Assembly (NCBI GenBank): GCA_035048495.1
Contig: CM068552.1
Location: 10,703,501 to 10,767,500 of the forward strand
DNA length: 64,000 nucleotides
Reading direction: 5' to 3'
Origin: Euptelea pleiosperma
Taxonomy: Eukaryota > Streptophyta > Magnoliopsida > Ranunculales > Eupteleaceae
The first letter of the stretch is position 1. Every line of letters starts with the position of its first letter. A program made the position numbers and the translations under genes. This document shows positions 29,450 to 41,010 of the stretch, one piece after another. The notes under the pieces were generated by a model. It was not told the origin of the DNA. It was given only the letters and a program-made list of their open reading frames with translations, and ran no database searches.

Positions 29450-31228
29450 GTATGGTTAGAGACATCCTCTTTCCGTAGCATTTTTTTTTTCTTTTTTGGC
29501 TCCTTGTGTAGTGGGTTCACCCCTTTTCTTAATGCATAAAAGAAAAACTGGTCACATATAGGGTGGTGCTGCCTGAGAAAGAAGAAAAAAGCCTGGCAAT
29601 AGTGCTCAATATGAGAATCATTGCAGCAACAGTGGCTTGTTCTAGACCTCATCCAAGTGATCAAATGAGACGCGTACTGAAGAGTATTGTCCAGCCATGG
29701 ACAATAGTGATGGAAGGCTGGTAGGAGTGTTGAAGGACTAATCTTATTTGTTATTTCAGGGTAGCAGCCTTTCCATCTTTCTTTCTTTTTTTCTTTTTTT
29801 CATTGTTTTTTTCTCCTTTTTACTATATGTTACCCGTGCAGTCACGAAGCTTGGCATTCCTGTAACAGGAACTTCTTGCCACCAAACTAAGATGTTCAGA
29901 ATTCAGATCACAAATGCCCCAACCATGATTTATACCCAAGATAGAGACAAGGCATTTCATGAAATTATAATATTGTTTGCCATGTACAGGTTAGCCACCG
30001 AGTTATATCTTCTATTGGGAAGACTGATATTTTCCTGTGAATATCGCAGCCCATCTCTTAGATTTGAATGAAGCTCATAACTTCAACTCTGTAACAAAAG
30101 GAAAATTAGAAATGATTTTTGACTTCCACAGTTAAATTTTGCAACTGTAATGGCCTTGCACCTTATAATCAAAAGTTGTTGCAATTGCCACATTGTATTT
30201 TGTTGCCATGGTCTTCCCAGTCCTCTTCACACATAGGGATTTTGGCCCCTTTTATCACCATTGTTGAAGTGATAATCCTCATAGACTTTTTAAACCATGA
30301 GAATTTTTTTTCTTTCAAGTGTAATCTTAAAGGCTTTCTCCGTGTTAAATCTTTGTTCATGTTGTACACATGGAAGAGGAAGAAAAAGTTACAGACAAGG
30401 AGAGGAGAATTGATAGCTAGAAATGATCTCAAGACCCAATTTTAGCATAGTAAATATGATAAACACTACAACCGAACTGACATATTTATTCAATCAAGTC
30501 ATCCACCAACATCTAAGAGAGCTCATTTTATTGAGCACTAAATCAATCCAACTAATCATCTTCTAATACCACTAGACAATAGAAAGTAAAGGCAAATGTG
30601 CAGCCCTTGAAGTAGGTCTAGCACATTTGCGGCATTCGAGTTTCTAAAGCTGATGGGCTTGAATAAGAAATCATCAAGACATCCAAGTTATCACGGAAGA
30701 GACCCACATACTAGTCAGACCTGGATTGCCAAGTGAGCTGCCATCGAATTTGTAACACTCGTAGTACCTTCTTCACAATACAGATAGCATGTAAGGTTTC
30801 TCCAAATTGGTTTGAAGTGACCAGAAGTATTGATAAGTAACCTGAAATTAATTTTCCAATTCAGTCATATGTGCCCACTGAGAATTGGCTCCTAGAGTTT
30901 GATGGTAAACTTTCTTTCCATCCTGCAGTCCAGCATGTGTCTAGGAGCATTTTCCAAGCTTGTTTGACAAAGAACTGACAACAATTGCTCTAAAAGTTAT
31001 CCATACCTACATAGATCAAAAAAGAGGGCTATATGTCTGTTACCCGTTGATCCTGAAGCAATGCCGAACGGGGTTGTCGCAAAGTAGCTTCTTGGCAATT
31101 CCTGGTTTAACATACTCCTTTGGACAGTTTCCTCAAACATACTGAAACCCCATCAGATACAAATGCATGCATATACTCCCTTTCATACTTTCCTTGTTTA
31201 AACAATGGATTGAGGCTCAAGCATGCCA
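29450..31228. other. No gene recognised; extra DNA in the right-hand duplicate
   Basis: This 1.8 kb has no counterpart between the equivalent points of the left duplicate (22225-22240). It has a T-rich tract (29770-29820) and short unmatched frames, including 29748-30071 plus. I see no transposon ends. It could be an insertion, or sequence deleted from the left copy. Confidence 0.4.
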
Positions 31229-31506
31229 TTTCTGAAAGTCATTCAACGAAATTAATCAACATTCTTGGATGAGAACTTAGGCAACCAAAATGAAATTTAT
31301 CTCAAATTAATATGCCGAACGGGTTTGTCAGAAAATTGTAAAGAAACATATAAATGAGAAAAAAAAATGCACCCACAACCAACATGGATCAAATGATAGC
31401 ACAAGTTAATGGAAGTCAAACATCTGAGAAGAGAGATAACACTTTTTAAGATAAACAGAGCTCAAATAAATAATTGCACTTACTTCCCAGGTCCAACGAC
31501 TCCAAC

Positions 31507-32676
31507 CTAACATGGATTGGGTGTAACCCAAATGGGTGAAGACCACATTGACCGGGATTTGGTCGGATAACATGGCATTGGTTCAATACGACCATTTCCT
31601 AAGTTGAAGACGCCTAAATCATGATTCCTATATACGCCATCATCATTAGGCTTAGAATAATCGTCTGTGAAGTAGATGCAATTCCCTTCAAATCCCGAAA
31701 AACTAGAAGGAGACAAACAGAATGAGGAATTTTGACCCAAGAACAACGTAGAATCCCCCAAGCTTTTAACCTCAGCCCACTTTGGCCCACTTAAATCTAA
31801 CTTCAAAACTTCGAATCCAACCGTTTGAAAGACTGAACGACGCTCAAGATCATGTCTAAAATCTAGATATCTAGTAACCAGCAACAATTCACCCGATGAT
31901 TCCACCAAATAAAATATGTCTCCACCAGATAGTGGTGGCGGTGCAATTAGCGTCACCATTGGAAATCGACCAGCAACATTGCAAATCGCAACGGCTCCTC
32001 TCTCGTTTAGTGCATAGAATAGCCCCTTGTGATATAAAACATCCTCACAATAAGAATGGGCATCTGCTACCTTAGTCCATGCTTCATCTCCTATTTTACA
32101 AAATACCAGATCACATGTTCCATTAATAATGGCCATGGCAATGTAATTCCCATTATTGGAAGTAGGTTTTCCGGATAAGATTACTTTTTTCATAAACCCA
32201 TCGCGCACATCTTTCAAGTTACTCGTGCATGGGTTACCGGCCGGTGAAACAATGACATACTCTCTACCGACTTCGGAGATATTGAAATCCAATACGTTTG
32301 GACAAGCTGTTAGCGGTGGAAGCTGGATTTGGGCTCTTGTGAGGGGATTTAAGAGATAAATAGCCGGGCTCTCTTCGACTATAACTAACCACCCTTCTGA
32401 AGATCCACAACACCGTTTTCTACGAAGCTCCGGTAGCTGCAACTGATGAATCTTGTTCTCGGAAAGAGAAAGGAAACCACGACGTTTTCCGCTGCTTTGA
32501 TCGTAAGGAAGCATTAGCCATGGAAGCTGGCACGGAAGGTGGTGGGGTCTCTCTGATACATTGGATCGCCAATTCGTACAAACGGCACGGAATCGAACAT
32601 AATCAATATAGATAGTAAATTTTGATGCTATCGTCTCGAGCAAATCCTTTGGAAGTTCGGACCAGTTGACGGCCAT
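31507..32676 (-). CDS. F-box/DUF295 protein, copy 2
   Basis: A single-exon gene of 389 residues, the direct-repeat paralog of 22510-23679. The F-box spans about residues 4-45 (LPKDLLETIASKF, VRFRAVCTNW). The DUF295 domain follows, with GSSEGWLVIVEESPAIYLLN, CPNVLDFNISEVGREYV, the fully conserved block from KDVRDGFMKKVILSG through NYIAMAIING, and the C-terminal NCIYFTDDY and IWVTPNPC. No stop or indel separates it from copy 1. Differences cluster in two variable patches, around residues 143-153 and 270-285, which could be substrate-contact loops (inference). It is probably an SCF adaptor with unknown target. Confidence 0.9.
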   Translation of the reverse strand: MAVNWSELPKDLLETIASKFTIYIDYVRFRAVCTNWRSNVSERPHHLPCQLPWLMLPYDQSSGKRRGFLSLSENKIHQLQLPELRRKRCCGSSEGWLVIVEESPAIYLLNPLTRAQIQLPPLTACPNVLDFNISEVGREYVIVSPAGNPCTSNLKDVRDGFMKKVILSGKPTSNNGNYIAMAIINGTCDLVFCKIGDEAWTKVADAHSYCEDVLYHKGLFYALNERGAVAICNVAGRFPMVTLIAPPPLSGGDIFYLVESSGELLLVTRYLDFRHDLERRSVFQTVGFEVLKLDLSGPKWAEVKSLGDSTLFLGQNSSFCLSPSSFSGFEGNCIYFTDDYSKPNDDGVYRNHDLGVFNLGNGRIEPMPCYPTKSRSMWSSPIWVTPNPC

Positions 32677-33149
32677 TTCTGTATCGAATTTGGGTTCTAG
32701 GGTTGTGGATTTGATATCGTAAAACGGAATTTAAAGATGGCGAAATTTCTTCACTTCTTAATCTTCAAATTGACAGAGAAAAATATAATTTAAGAATCAA
32801 AGTTAGCAGAAGATAATAAATTGAAAATCGAGTCGAGAGGCGTACCAAAACTCGATCCGGAGAGTCGGAGACATTAGAGTTCGACGCTGTAGGCTTCGCC
32901 AACACGTGCACCTACTATTGTGCAAGATATGCCAGCGGTTATGGACGAGAATCTCACGGACCGTTACATGGAATTCTTCTAAGTCTGACGAAATATGCAT
33001 TGGACCTACTTCAACGGGCTTGGATTTTATGCGCCAGGGCCGTTCTAACCAAATAGAACGTGCCTCCTCAAGTTGTGCCATGTTAGAAAAAAAAAAAAAA
33101 AAAGTAAAATTTTTGTATTTACCAACACAACAGCAACGAGGAAAATTTT

Positions 33150-33279
33150 GAAGCAGCGAAGCAGTGGCCAATCACATGGTGCCACAACTTGCTTTTCAAA
33201 AAGCATTTCTGGTTTGTCAGAAGCAGCAGGTGGTTGCGGCGCCATGTGATTGGCCACTGCTTCAAAAATCCACTGCTTC
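33150..33279. repeat. Foldback upstream of F-box copy 2
   Basis: The left arm GAAGCAGCGAAGCAGTGGCC continues into AATCACATGG, and the right arm is its inverted copy (CCATGTGATTGGCCACTGC, then CACTGCTTC). Its position relative to the F-box gene corresponds to the foldback at 23950-24112. Confidence 0.7.
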
Positions 33280-33339
33280 AATTTTTTTTCAACGGCAACC
33301 TGGTTAATCGGTTTTCATTTTTGTTTTTTTTTGTTTTCC

Positions 33340-33765
33340 CGTTCTACATTTGGTTTTGCCGTTGGGTAGCAACATTATATCTTAGAGTGCAAAAAAGCAA
33401 CCGATTGTGTTCCCACTCAAGTTATGAAGCAGAGTATCTCTCCTTAGCCTCAATCGTTGTTGAAGTTACTTGGTTAACTTTTTTGCTTTGTGACACTGGC
33501 ATTCATCTCCCTCGTAGTCCAATTTTATATTGTGATAACCAAATGTTACTCATATGAGCTCCAACCCAGTCTTTCATGACCATTCTAAACATATGAAATT
33601 GGACTATTATTTTGTTCGTGAGAAAGTAGTCTTTAGCGCAATGCATGTTTTTCACGTCCATGCTAATCATCAATTGGCAGACATTTTCACCAAAAGTCTT
33701 CCATAGAAAGTTCTCGTCTCACTTATTCTCAAGTTGAATATCTCCGAGTTTCACATGAGGGGGGT
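33340..33765 (+). pseudogene. Copia RNase H C-terminal fragment
   Basis: Encodes, with a frameshift near 33415 and a stop at 33557, the end of a Ty1/Copia polyprotein: a WSAKKQPIV-like start, SSYEAEYLSLASIVVEVTWL, ILYCDNQ, then in the next frame NPVFHDHSKHMKLDYYFVRE, HANHQLADIFTKSLP and the terminal ISEFHMRGG. The purine tract GAGGGGGG that follows looks like a polypurine tract before a 3' LTR. No other part of this element is seen, and it differs from the gag at 20509. Confidence 0.75.
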
Positions 33766-33860
33766 ATTAGAGATGACACGTGCACCTACAATTGTGCAAG
33801 ATATGTCAGCGGTTATGGACGAGAATCTCATCCAAAGAAGCACAGAAGAAGTTGTCATCC

Positions 33861-34201
33861 CTATGTTTTAAAACTTGCCGAGTCGACTCGACTTGATCGT
33901 ATTTCGAGTCGACTTGGCAAACAAACTTGGATTTGCATAGTTCGGCGAGTTGACTCGTAAACAAGTCCGAGTTGAATTATAATTTAGCCGAGTCACCTGT
34001 TTAAAGGCCGAGTCCAGTCAAAACTCAATTTTTTTTCTGATTTTCTAAATATTTTTTTCTTATTTTCAAAGTTTTTCTTAATAAATATTATTTTTTTATA
34101 TTTAAATAAATAATAATCAATTTAATGACTCGCCAAGTCATCGAGGTGACTTGACCCAATGACTTCCGAGTCCGGTCCGAGTTCCGAGTTTTAGAACATA
34201 G
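33861..34201. mobile_element. hAT-type MITE with CTATG ends
   Basis: The inverted ends are CTATGTTTTAAAAC and GTTTTAGAACATAG, with an exact 8-bp duplication TGTCATCC (33853-33860 and 34202-34209). The interior contains repeated GAGTCGACTCG palindromes. It is 341 bp and non-coding. Confidence 0.9.
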
Positions 34202-34209
34202 TGTCATCC

Positions 34210-34829
34210 ACCAAACTCCTTTACCAAGCACTTCAGTTGAGGATTCTTCTCCTACAAAGAAGACATATCACACTCAACAACTTAGACGAGTTTGAATAGC
34301 AGTTACAGTTCAACTCAATGTAATTCGAGAGAATGTTTTCTGACTAAATAGAGAGAGACCCAAGTTGGAAAATGTTTTCTAACTAAATAGAAAGAGACCC
34401 AAGTTGGATCTCCCTCATTCAAAGAGGCGTCTCCACAAAAATAAAAAAGCACCTCCGTACGTGCCGAGAACTCCGTGGTGTTTCGGCCCTACAAAATCCA
34501 CGTGTTATGATTCTTGTGGATGGTCAGGCATTTCCGAGATGTATTTTCTTAGGAAAATTTTCAGTGCAATCAAACACGCCCTTAGTAATACCTTCTTTGT
34601 AGATGATGTGTATGGTCAACGTGCAAAGTGCAATACCGAAACCGATCATCAACAACAATAAGAAAGATCAAATGGATAGAGTCATTCATTCACACGTGTG
34701 TACCATGTGTAAAGCTTATTAAAGAGAATTATAGGACCGTCAATTAATGGATCGGATTGGGATGGAAAAAGGTTGATCCATTAGCTTATGTTTTCGACCA
34801 GCTTGACAGAAAATCGTGTCATTGCAATG
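34210..34829. other. No gene recognised
   Basis: Contains a short duplication (GACTAAATAGAGAGAGACCC at about 34341 and a near copy at 34381) and a lone Tourist-like right end, CAATCAAACACGCCCTTA (about 34570). Confidence 0.45.
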
Positions 34830-34902
34830 CATACAAGACAGCCCATTAATGGTTTTGTCTACGTACAACTTGGCATTTGACAATGTAATCAAGCAGAAAT
34901 AT

Positions 34903-35129
34903 GGCCATGCTTGGTTGCACTCCGGTGCAAATGCGGTGAGTTGCATTGCAGTCACTCGACACAATTTTTCGGTTGCACATGCTCGCATCCATTTTTTTAA
35001 AGAGTTTGTAAGGGCTTGGCAACTACTTGCACGCCAGCTCATTTGCACACCCCCAACCAATCACTTGTAATCCCAAAACTGTGGTAAGTGAGTGCATTGC
35101 ATCCAATTTGCATTGAACCAAGCAGGGCC
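34903..35129. mobile_element. MITE with GGCC(A/C)TGCTTGG ends, uninterrupted paralogous site in window
   Basis: The left end GGCCATGCTTGGTTGC and right end GAACCAAGCAGGGCC are inverted. ATAT flanks both sides (34899-34902 and 35130-35133). The paralogous stretch at 28130-28160 reads through without the insert (GAAACTATATTGCTTTG). The superfamily is uncertain: the ends look Tourist-like, but the duplication could be 3 or 4 bp. Confidence 0.75.
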
Positions 35130-35279
35130 ATATGTTGCTTGTATCGTTTTGGGTTTGGATTATTCTAGACTGTATGAAGTATTAAAAGTATTTTACGTTG
35201 CCTTAAACGACTTTTTTGATAGATTATTGTTCATTTTCTAAAATAATTAAATAACGGATAACGGTCAAATAATGACCTA

Positions 35280-36020
35280 CGCCATTTGGACTGTTATCTA
35301 GATCCGAGATTAGCAACCATCAGATTGTCCCGACACGATAATCGGATTTGGTAATATTCCCATGTGCACCACTTAATCAACCAAAAGACACACTTTAGTG
35401 GGGTTAATGGGCCGGATTTCTGATGGGCTTTTGGTCCGGCCCTAATGATCCCACACTTATAGGCCTGATAATTGGGACTGGGCATCATTTTAGACCAGAT
35501 AGATAAATGGGCTGTCTTGGACAATGTTTCAAAAATTACCTTAGAACCAGCCCATTATATCACAATGGGCTGGTCTTGGGCTACTTCTAATGGGCCAAGA
35601 TGGATTTGGGCTAGCTAATTCTATCTTGGGCAGCGCAAGGCCCAAGAAAAAAACATGATTCCTTGGCCTCACCACAACACTCAACCCCTCATGGTGAAGG
35701 ACCTAAGCCAAAGCAGAAAGGTACCTCCACATGGTGTCCTCACCTTGGTAGCCACATGGCATACTTTTTTCGGACTCAATGACCCATGAAATAGACCAAT
35801 TGGTGATTTCTAGCCATTGGATTCACCAACCAGACTGATTCTTTAATAAAGTTTATCTGCTTAGCATTTCTCTTAAAAGTCTTAAGAATCCGATCAATTA
35901 AATCATTAGAATCTGTTAGTTTCAACTTTTGTCTATGCCCATTCATGAAGTGGCCGACCAAAACAAATAGAGGATGATTTGGGGTACGAGTCAACAGGTC
36001 ACGTGAGTGCTATTCCAAAC
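35280..36020. other. No gene recognised
   Basis: Short frames without family resemblance. GGGCCGGATT/GGGCTGG motifs recur between 35400 and 35640. No transposon ends are found. Confidence 0.4.
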
Positions 36021-36029
36021 AAGCGTAAA

Positions 36030-36242
36030 ACTTTGATGACATTCGCCTGTCATCGAAGCAGCCCGTAACAGCCAATGAGTTCTCGGCACTTTTTTTTTTT
36101 GCCGTGTACCCATGTGAGTGGTTTTTAAGATTTTTATTAATTTATTTTTTGTAAAAAAAAAAAAAAAAAGTACTCTGGGTACGTGCTGAGAAACTCATTG
36201 GATGTCACGGGCTTCGATGACAGGCGAATGTCATGAAAGTCA
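36030..36242. repeat. Foldback MITE, about 60-bp arms
   Basis: The left arm (ACTTTGATGACATTCGCCTG, then CCAATGAGTTCTCGGCAC) is repeated inverted on the right (GTGCTGAGAAACTCATTGG, then CAGGCGAATGTCATGAAAGT). The centre is A/T homopolymers. The GAGTTCTCGGCAC core is shared with the foldback at 10926. No clear target duplication is seen. Confidence 0.7.
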
Positions 36243-36468
36243 CAATACAATAGGTCCAAGAACAAATTTTTTTTTTTTTAATCTAAAAACGAACTTACTT
36301 TTCAAAAAACAAACCCATTGACAAAAACAAATTCCAAATTATTTGACTTGTATGTCAAAGGGCTTAAACTTTTGTCTACTTATGGATTGAGTGGGATTCT
36401 AACAAATATTATAAAAGTCTTGAAAGGATAAACCTATATAGACTGTGGGTTGAATGTCGAAACCATCC

Positions 36469-36676
36469 ACACCCAACATGGCAGCTCAAATGGTTGGTGT
36501 GTGTATCCACCTCTTTGGGGAGGTCGTGCGGTCAAACCCACACAGGCAGGTTTCTTCTTTTGAGCAATGTGCCAGGAGTAGAAATCTAATCTCCCCTTTA
36601 CCAGTTTGACCGAGTCCAGGTTTTACCTGACTTCATCCTGGCCCCACGATGGTAGCTAAAAAAAAAAAAAAAAGAG
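36469..36676 (+). mobile_element. tRNA-derived SINE with A-tail
   Basis: About 207 bp: an A-box-like GGCAGCTCAAATGGTTGG (36480-36497), a B-box-like GTGCGGTCAAACCCA (about 36526-36540), a conserved-looking body (CCAGTTTGACCGAGTCCAG) and an A tract (36659-36674). An imperfect 17-bp duplication flanks it: GAATGTCGAAACCATCC (36452-36468) and GAATGCCGAAAGCATCC (36677-36693). Plant SINEs of this kind are transcribed by RNA polymerase III and mobilised by LINE machinery. Confidence 0.85.
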
Positions 36677-36953
36677 AATGCCGAAAGCATCCTATGAATC
36701 ATATAATGAAATGAGATGGAGATAGAGATTTCCTGTTACCTGTGTTATAAAAATAAAATAAAATAAAGGCAAGTCACACAAATCATTGTTACCTGTGTTA
36801 CCTGTCTTCCATCTTTAGAATTGTGTTACCATAATCCCTAGTGAACGTGGTCACGATCATTGTCCCAAGTGCTGATGCTAATGGTACTTAAAGATTCACA
36901 TCACACAAATCTAGAAGACTGTCTAATAGTCTCGAGTCTTGACTATCATTTTC

Positions 36954-37348
36954 GAGTAAAACTTGTGTCACAAGATGTTGTGACGGAAGCCGGTCACAGC
37001 ATTCTATATGTGCCACGTGACATACTATTAGAGGACGATGACCGTATGATTGTTTGGCCAGTCCCTCGGTCGACCGGTACACAAAAAATCAGTTTGATTA
37101 GTGATTTCTAATGGATTCGGTTAAGTTATTTTCATGGGTTGATTTTAACGGTAAGAATCTGAGCATTATTTGGGTGCAAAAATCCAAAGGTTTTAAATCA
37201 CTAATCAGGCTGATTTTTGGTTTGTAGGTCCACCAAGGGACTGGCCAAACATCCATACGGTCAACGCCCTCTGATCTTGTGCCACGTGTCTCGTCTTGAG
37301 TGCTGTGACCGGCTCCCGTCACAACATCTTGTGACACAAGTTTTACTC
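36954..37348. mobile_element. Mutator-type MITE, copy A
   Basis: The ends are GAGTAAAACTTGTGTCACAA and the inverted TTGTGACACAAGTTTTACTC. An exact 9-bp duplication, ATCATTTTC, flanks them (36945-36953 and 37349-37357), the Mutator hallmark. The inverted similarity extends about 150 bp from each end (GACCGTATG...TTGGCCAGTCCCTCGG), so most of the element folds back. It is 395 bp and non-coding. Confidence 0.92.
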
Positions 37349-37677
37349 ATCATTTTCTCTTTAGAAAAGTTTTAAGATGCCTTCATGAAAGAAGCTATCG
37401 TATGCCTTTCCCACGAATTCCATGGAGGTTGAATGCAGGGGAGGATTTTGTACAAGGGTGGGCAATATTGTACACGTTTTGTCCCAGGGTGGGCAAAAGG
37501 GTTTATTTGTGTTCGATCCAACATAATCTGGCCCATTCCATGTCCAATCTCCTATGTCTACCCCTCTAAAACTGTCACTAAGCTCATCTTTTCAAGTCCA
37601 CTCACTCCATGGATGTTTGGCACACCCATTTGGTGGATATACACAACAAAGTTATAACGACCATTTGATATTTGAAG

Positions 37678-37991
37678 TAATGTTTAAAAGGGTCCTTTAT
37701 AACGGTATAACGGACTGGGGTCATTACCATTTTTTTTCGTTATAACCAATTGTAACGTTCAGGGCCAAAAGCAGATATAATGGCGCTGAAATTCTAAATT
37801 TCAAATTTAATTTCAAAAATGAAAATAATGAAAAAGACGGCCGTTTTTTTCATAAAAATTTTCAGAAAATAACAGTCGTTATTTTCGTTATAATGGAAAA
37901 ATAATGGCCGTTATTTTTAAAAGCTTTTTAACGGTACATAACGTAACGGGGGAGGTCCAAATCCGTTATAACTGCCGCTTTTTAAACCATG
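37678..37991. mobile_element. hAT-type MITE (CATGG family)
   Basis: The right end is TTTTTAAACCATG and the left end is the worn counterpart TAATGTTTAAAAGG. An exact 8-bp duplication, ATTTGAAG, flanks it (37670-37677 and 37992-37999). Interior AACGGTATAACGGACTGGGG and multiple CCGTTATTTT motifs match the 28197 element. Confidence 0.85.
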
Positions 37992-38644
37992 ATTTGAAGT
38001 ACCTTTTAATAGTGATTCTAGCTGTTTGATTCAAGCATTTTTAGGGGTACTAATCCAAAGGCTATACATCATCAATCAAAGTTAAATTTTAGTGTCACAA
38101 TGAATACACTTTCTGTGACTTGAAAAGTCGCACAAAACCTCAAAACCTATGACCTTCACTTTCCCTCTCAACACATACCCTTCACAACATATTTTGAAAT
38201 TTAATTAAACTTTTTAGAAAATTGTTTTGTCAGGTGTATGTGCTAGGGAAGTGCAAGTCACAAGTTCTGTGTGACTTGTAAGTCCGAAAAATGTTTTCCA
38301 CCACAATGGGGTGGGCCAAACATCCATGTGTTCCAATCCCTCTAGCCAATTTAAGAGGGCACACATCCATACATATGTCTGTCAACAAATATTATTAGAG
38401 TTGAATATAAGTATATTGGAATCCGAAAAAGTATCTGATATCCAAATTCGATTCTAAATACGACGAATATTCTGAATAAATATTCGAATTCGAATCTGAT
38501 TAACTTATCAGATATATGATTCATCCGAAAACTTATCAAAACGCATATTAATCGGATATATCAATCTCCGAAAAGTATTCAAATATCAAAAATCATCTAA
38601 ATTCGATATCCGAAATTTTAGATAATATCCAAAAAAATTATATG

Positions 38645-40960
38645 TATAATGGATTTTATTAGATACTGGCCTTTATAGGCTGTGGAAAGTGGAAACCTAC
38701 CAAAAGCCAAAACAAATTGCAAAAAAAAAACAAAAAAGAATGACACCAAACAACCAAAATTTTCTGACTACTAATCTATTCCCCCACTAACCAGATCGAG
38801 CCAATTAAACAAGATATCTTCAAAGGAAATGCCTTTTTCCTTCCTCGTACAACTTGACCTAAAAGTAAACTAGTGCTTTGATCACCTATATAATCTGCTA
38901 CAATTGAAGACTTTTACCCTCAAATGAATATGAATTCAATCCAAATTCGAATTTTTGACTATTCATTGACACCCTAATTGTTGTGTTTCTAATGGATTTT
39001 TTTTTAGAACTTATTGGGAATTGACTTTTCCACAAAAACCCACACTTTTCCACAAAGCAAATGTGTGGGAAATGAATCTAACAGAAAAAAAAGTCTTTAC
39101 AACGCTCGTTCTTTCCACGCATGCAATCTCTTGTACGTTTATGTGTATTTTCCTTTTCTTTGTCTTCCTCACGGTAAACGCTAGGTGGCTAAGTGCGGGC
39201 GGGGTAACTGCTGAAACATGCGTCGTCAAACTTAATTAATAAATGAACGTTTTTTATGTTAAGAGTTTTATTAAATAGTGGCTTTGGAAGCTGAGGGAGT
39301 CTACCAATAGCCAAAAATAAAATTACAAAGAGGAAACAAAAACAACAACAACAAAACAAAAAAGAGCAACACCCCAAACTCAATATCCTCCCACCGCTAA
39401 TCCCTCCCCTATTAATCAGTTCTAGCCAATTAAACACGATATCCTCAAATGAAATGCTTTTCCCTCTCTCGTAGAATTTGACCTAAAAGTAAAATAACAC
39501 CTTCATATGCAAAATAACATGCTCTAATCGAAGACTTTTGCTCTCAAATGAATATGGATTCAATTCATATTTGAATTTTTGACTATTCATTGACACCCTT
39601 TCGGCGTACCATTTATAAAAAAAATTTTGTTTTAACTTATTATTTTCCTTGGGAATTGACTTTTCCACAAAAACCCACACTTATACTCAAAACAAATATG
39701 TGGGAAGTGAATCTAAATGGAAAAAAAAGTCTTTACGACGCTCATTCTTTTCACGCATGCAATCTCTTGTACCTTTACGTGCATTTTCCTTTACTTTGTC
39801 TTCCTAACAATAAACACCGGGTAGCCAAGTGCGGGCGGGTAACTGTTGAAAGGTGAATCATGTATCAAACCTAATAATTGCATGTTTTCACCATAATGAT
39901 TGACGAGGAATGCTAGCAAGCAGCCCCGCTAAAGAAAGAGGGCTTGGTCATTGCAAGAAATATAATTTTAGGATTATTCGGGTAGTTAGTCTAAAACTAC
40001 GATTATTTGAGTCCATCAACCCCCATATTAGTCTACTAACTACAATCCCAACTCCCAAATTCATTCCATTAAACCATTATGCCAACTGAAGAAAAGAAAC
40101 TCTTCATCCTCTCCAATCCCTTCGTTCACTCCAAAATACCCATCTGATGACAGACCAAACAAGCCAACATTCTCTCACTGCTAATCCTTTCCCCTACTAA
40201 CGAGATCGAACCAATTAAATACGATATCCTCAAAAGAAATGCATTTTTCCTTCCTCATATATAGGGCTTAATCTGGTCCAACTGAAGACTTTTGCTCTCA
40301 AATGAATATGAATTCAATTCAGATTCGAATTTTTAGCTATTCATTGACACCCCATCGCCGTGCAGTTTATAAAATGTTTGTTGTGTTTCCAACATTTTTT
40401 TTTTCTACTTATTATTTTCATTGAGAATTGACTTTTCCACAAAAAATCACACTTTTCCATAAGCAAATGTGTGGGAAATGAATCTAAAAGGAAAAAGAAG
40501 TCTTTACACGCTCGTTCTTTCCACGCATGCGATCTCTTGAACCTTTACGTGCATTTTCCTTTTCTTTGTCTTCTTTACAGTAAACGCTGGGTAGCCAAGT
40601 GCAGGCGGGTAACCGCTGAAATTTGTGTCGTCAAACCTAATAAATGAACATTTTTTACCATAATGATTGACGAGGAATGCTAGTAAGCAGCCCCTTCATG
40701 TGCAACTCCGCCAAAGAAAGAGGGCTGGGTCATTGGAAGAAATATAATTTTAGGATTATTCGAGCTGTTTGAGACTAAAACTATGATTATTTGAGTCCAG
40801 CAGCCCAAATTAGTCTACTTACTGCTGTCCCAACTCCCAAATTCATTCCATTAAACCATTATGCCAACAGAAGTAAAAAGAAACTCTTCATCCTCTCCAA
40901 TCCCTTCGTTCACTCCAAAATACCCATGTGATGATGGACCCACGCAGATCTTAAATTCTT
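38645..40960. repeat. Three diverged tandem repeat units (0.6-0.9 kb)
   Basis: Units at about 38645-39250, 39251-40150 and 40150-40960 share ordered blocks: TTCATTGACACCC, GAATTGACTTTTCCACAAAA, AAGTCTTTACAACGCTCGTT, TTCCACGCATGCAATCTC and CAAGTGCGGGCGGG. The last two units also share a trailing 300 bp (TGATTGACGAGGAATGCTAG, then TCTCCAATCCCTTCGTTCAC). The first two begin with a TTTTATTA...GCTGAG/GCTGTG block. No ORF, LTR ends or target duplication are seen. The repeat class is unknown. Confidence 0.7.
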
Positions 40961-41010
40961 CTTGCTCATCGAGAAAAGGTACAAAACTGAGATCAACCAG
41001 TTGTGCTGGT

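Noticed and set aside
22510..32676. The F-box genes as targets of the nearby miR394
   Set aside because: miR394 is known to target the F-box gene LCR, but I see no stretch resembling the complement of TTGGCATTCTGTCCACCTCC in either F-box coding sequence, and DUF295 proteins are a different F-box class.
36480..36545. A tRNA gene at the A/B box pair
   Set aside because: No cloverleaf or acceptor stem; the A-tail and target duplication identify a SINE.
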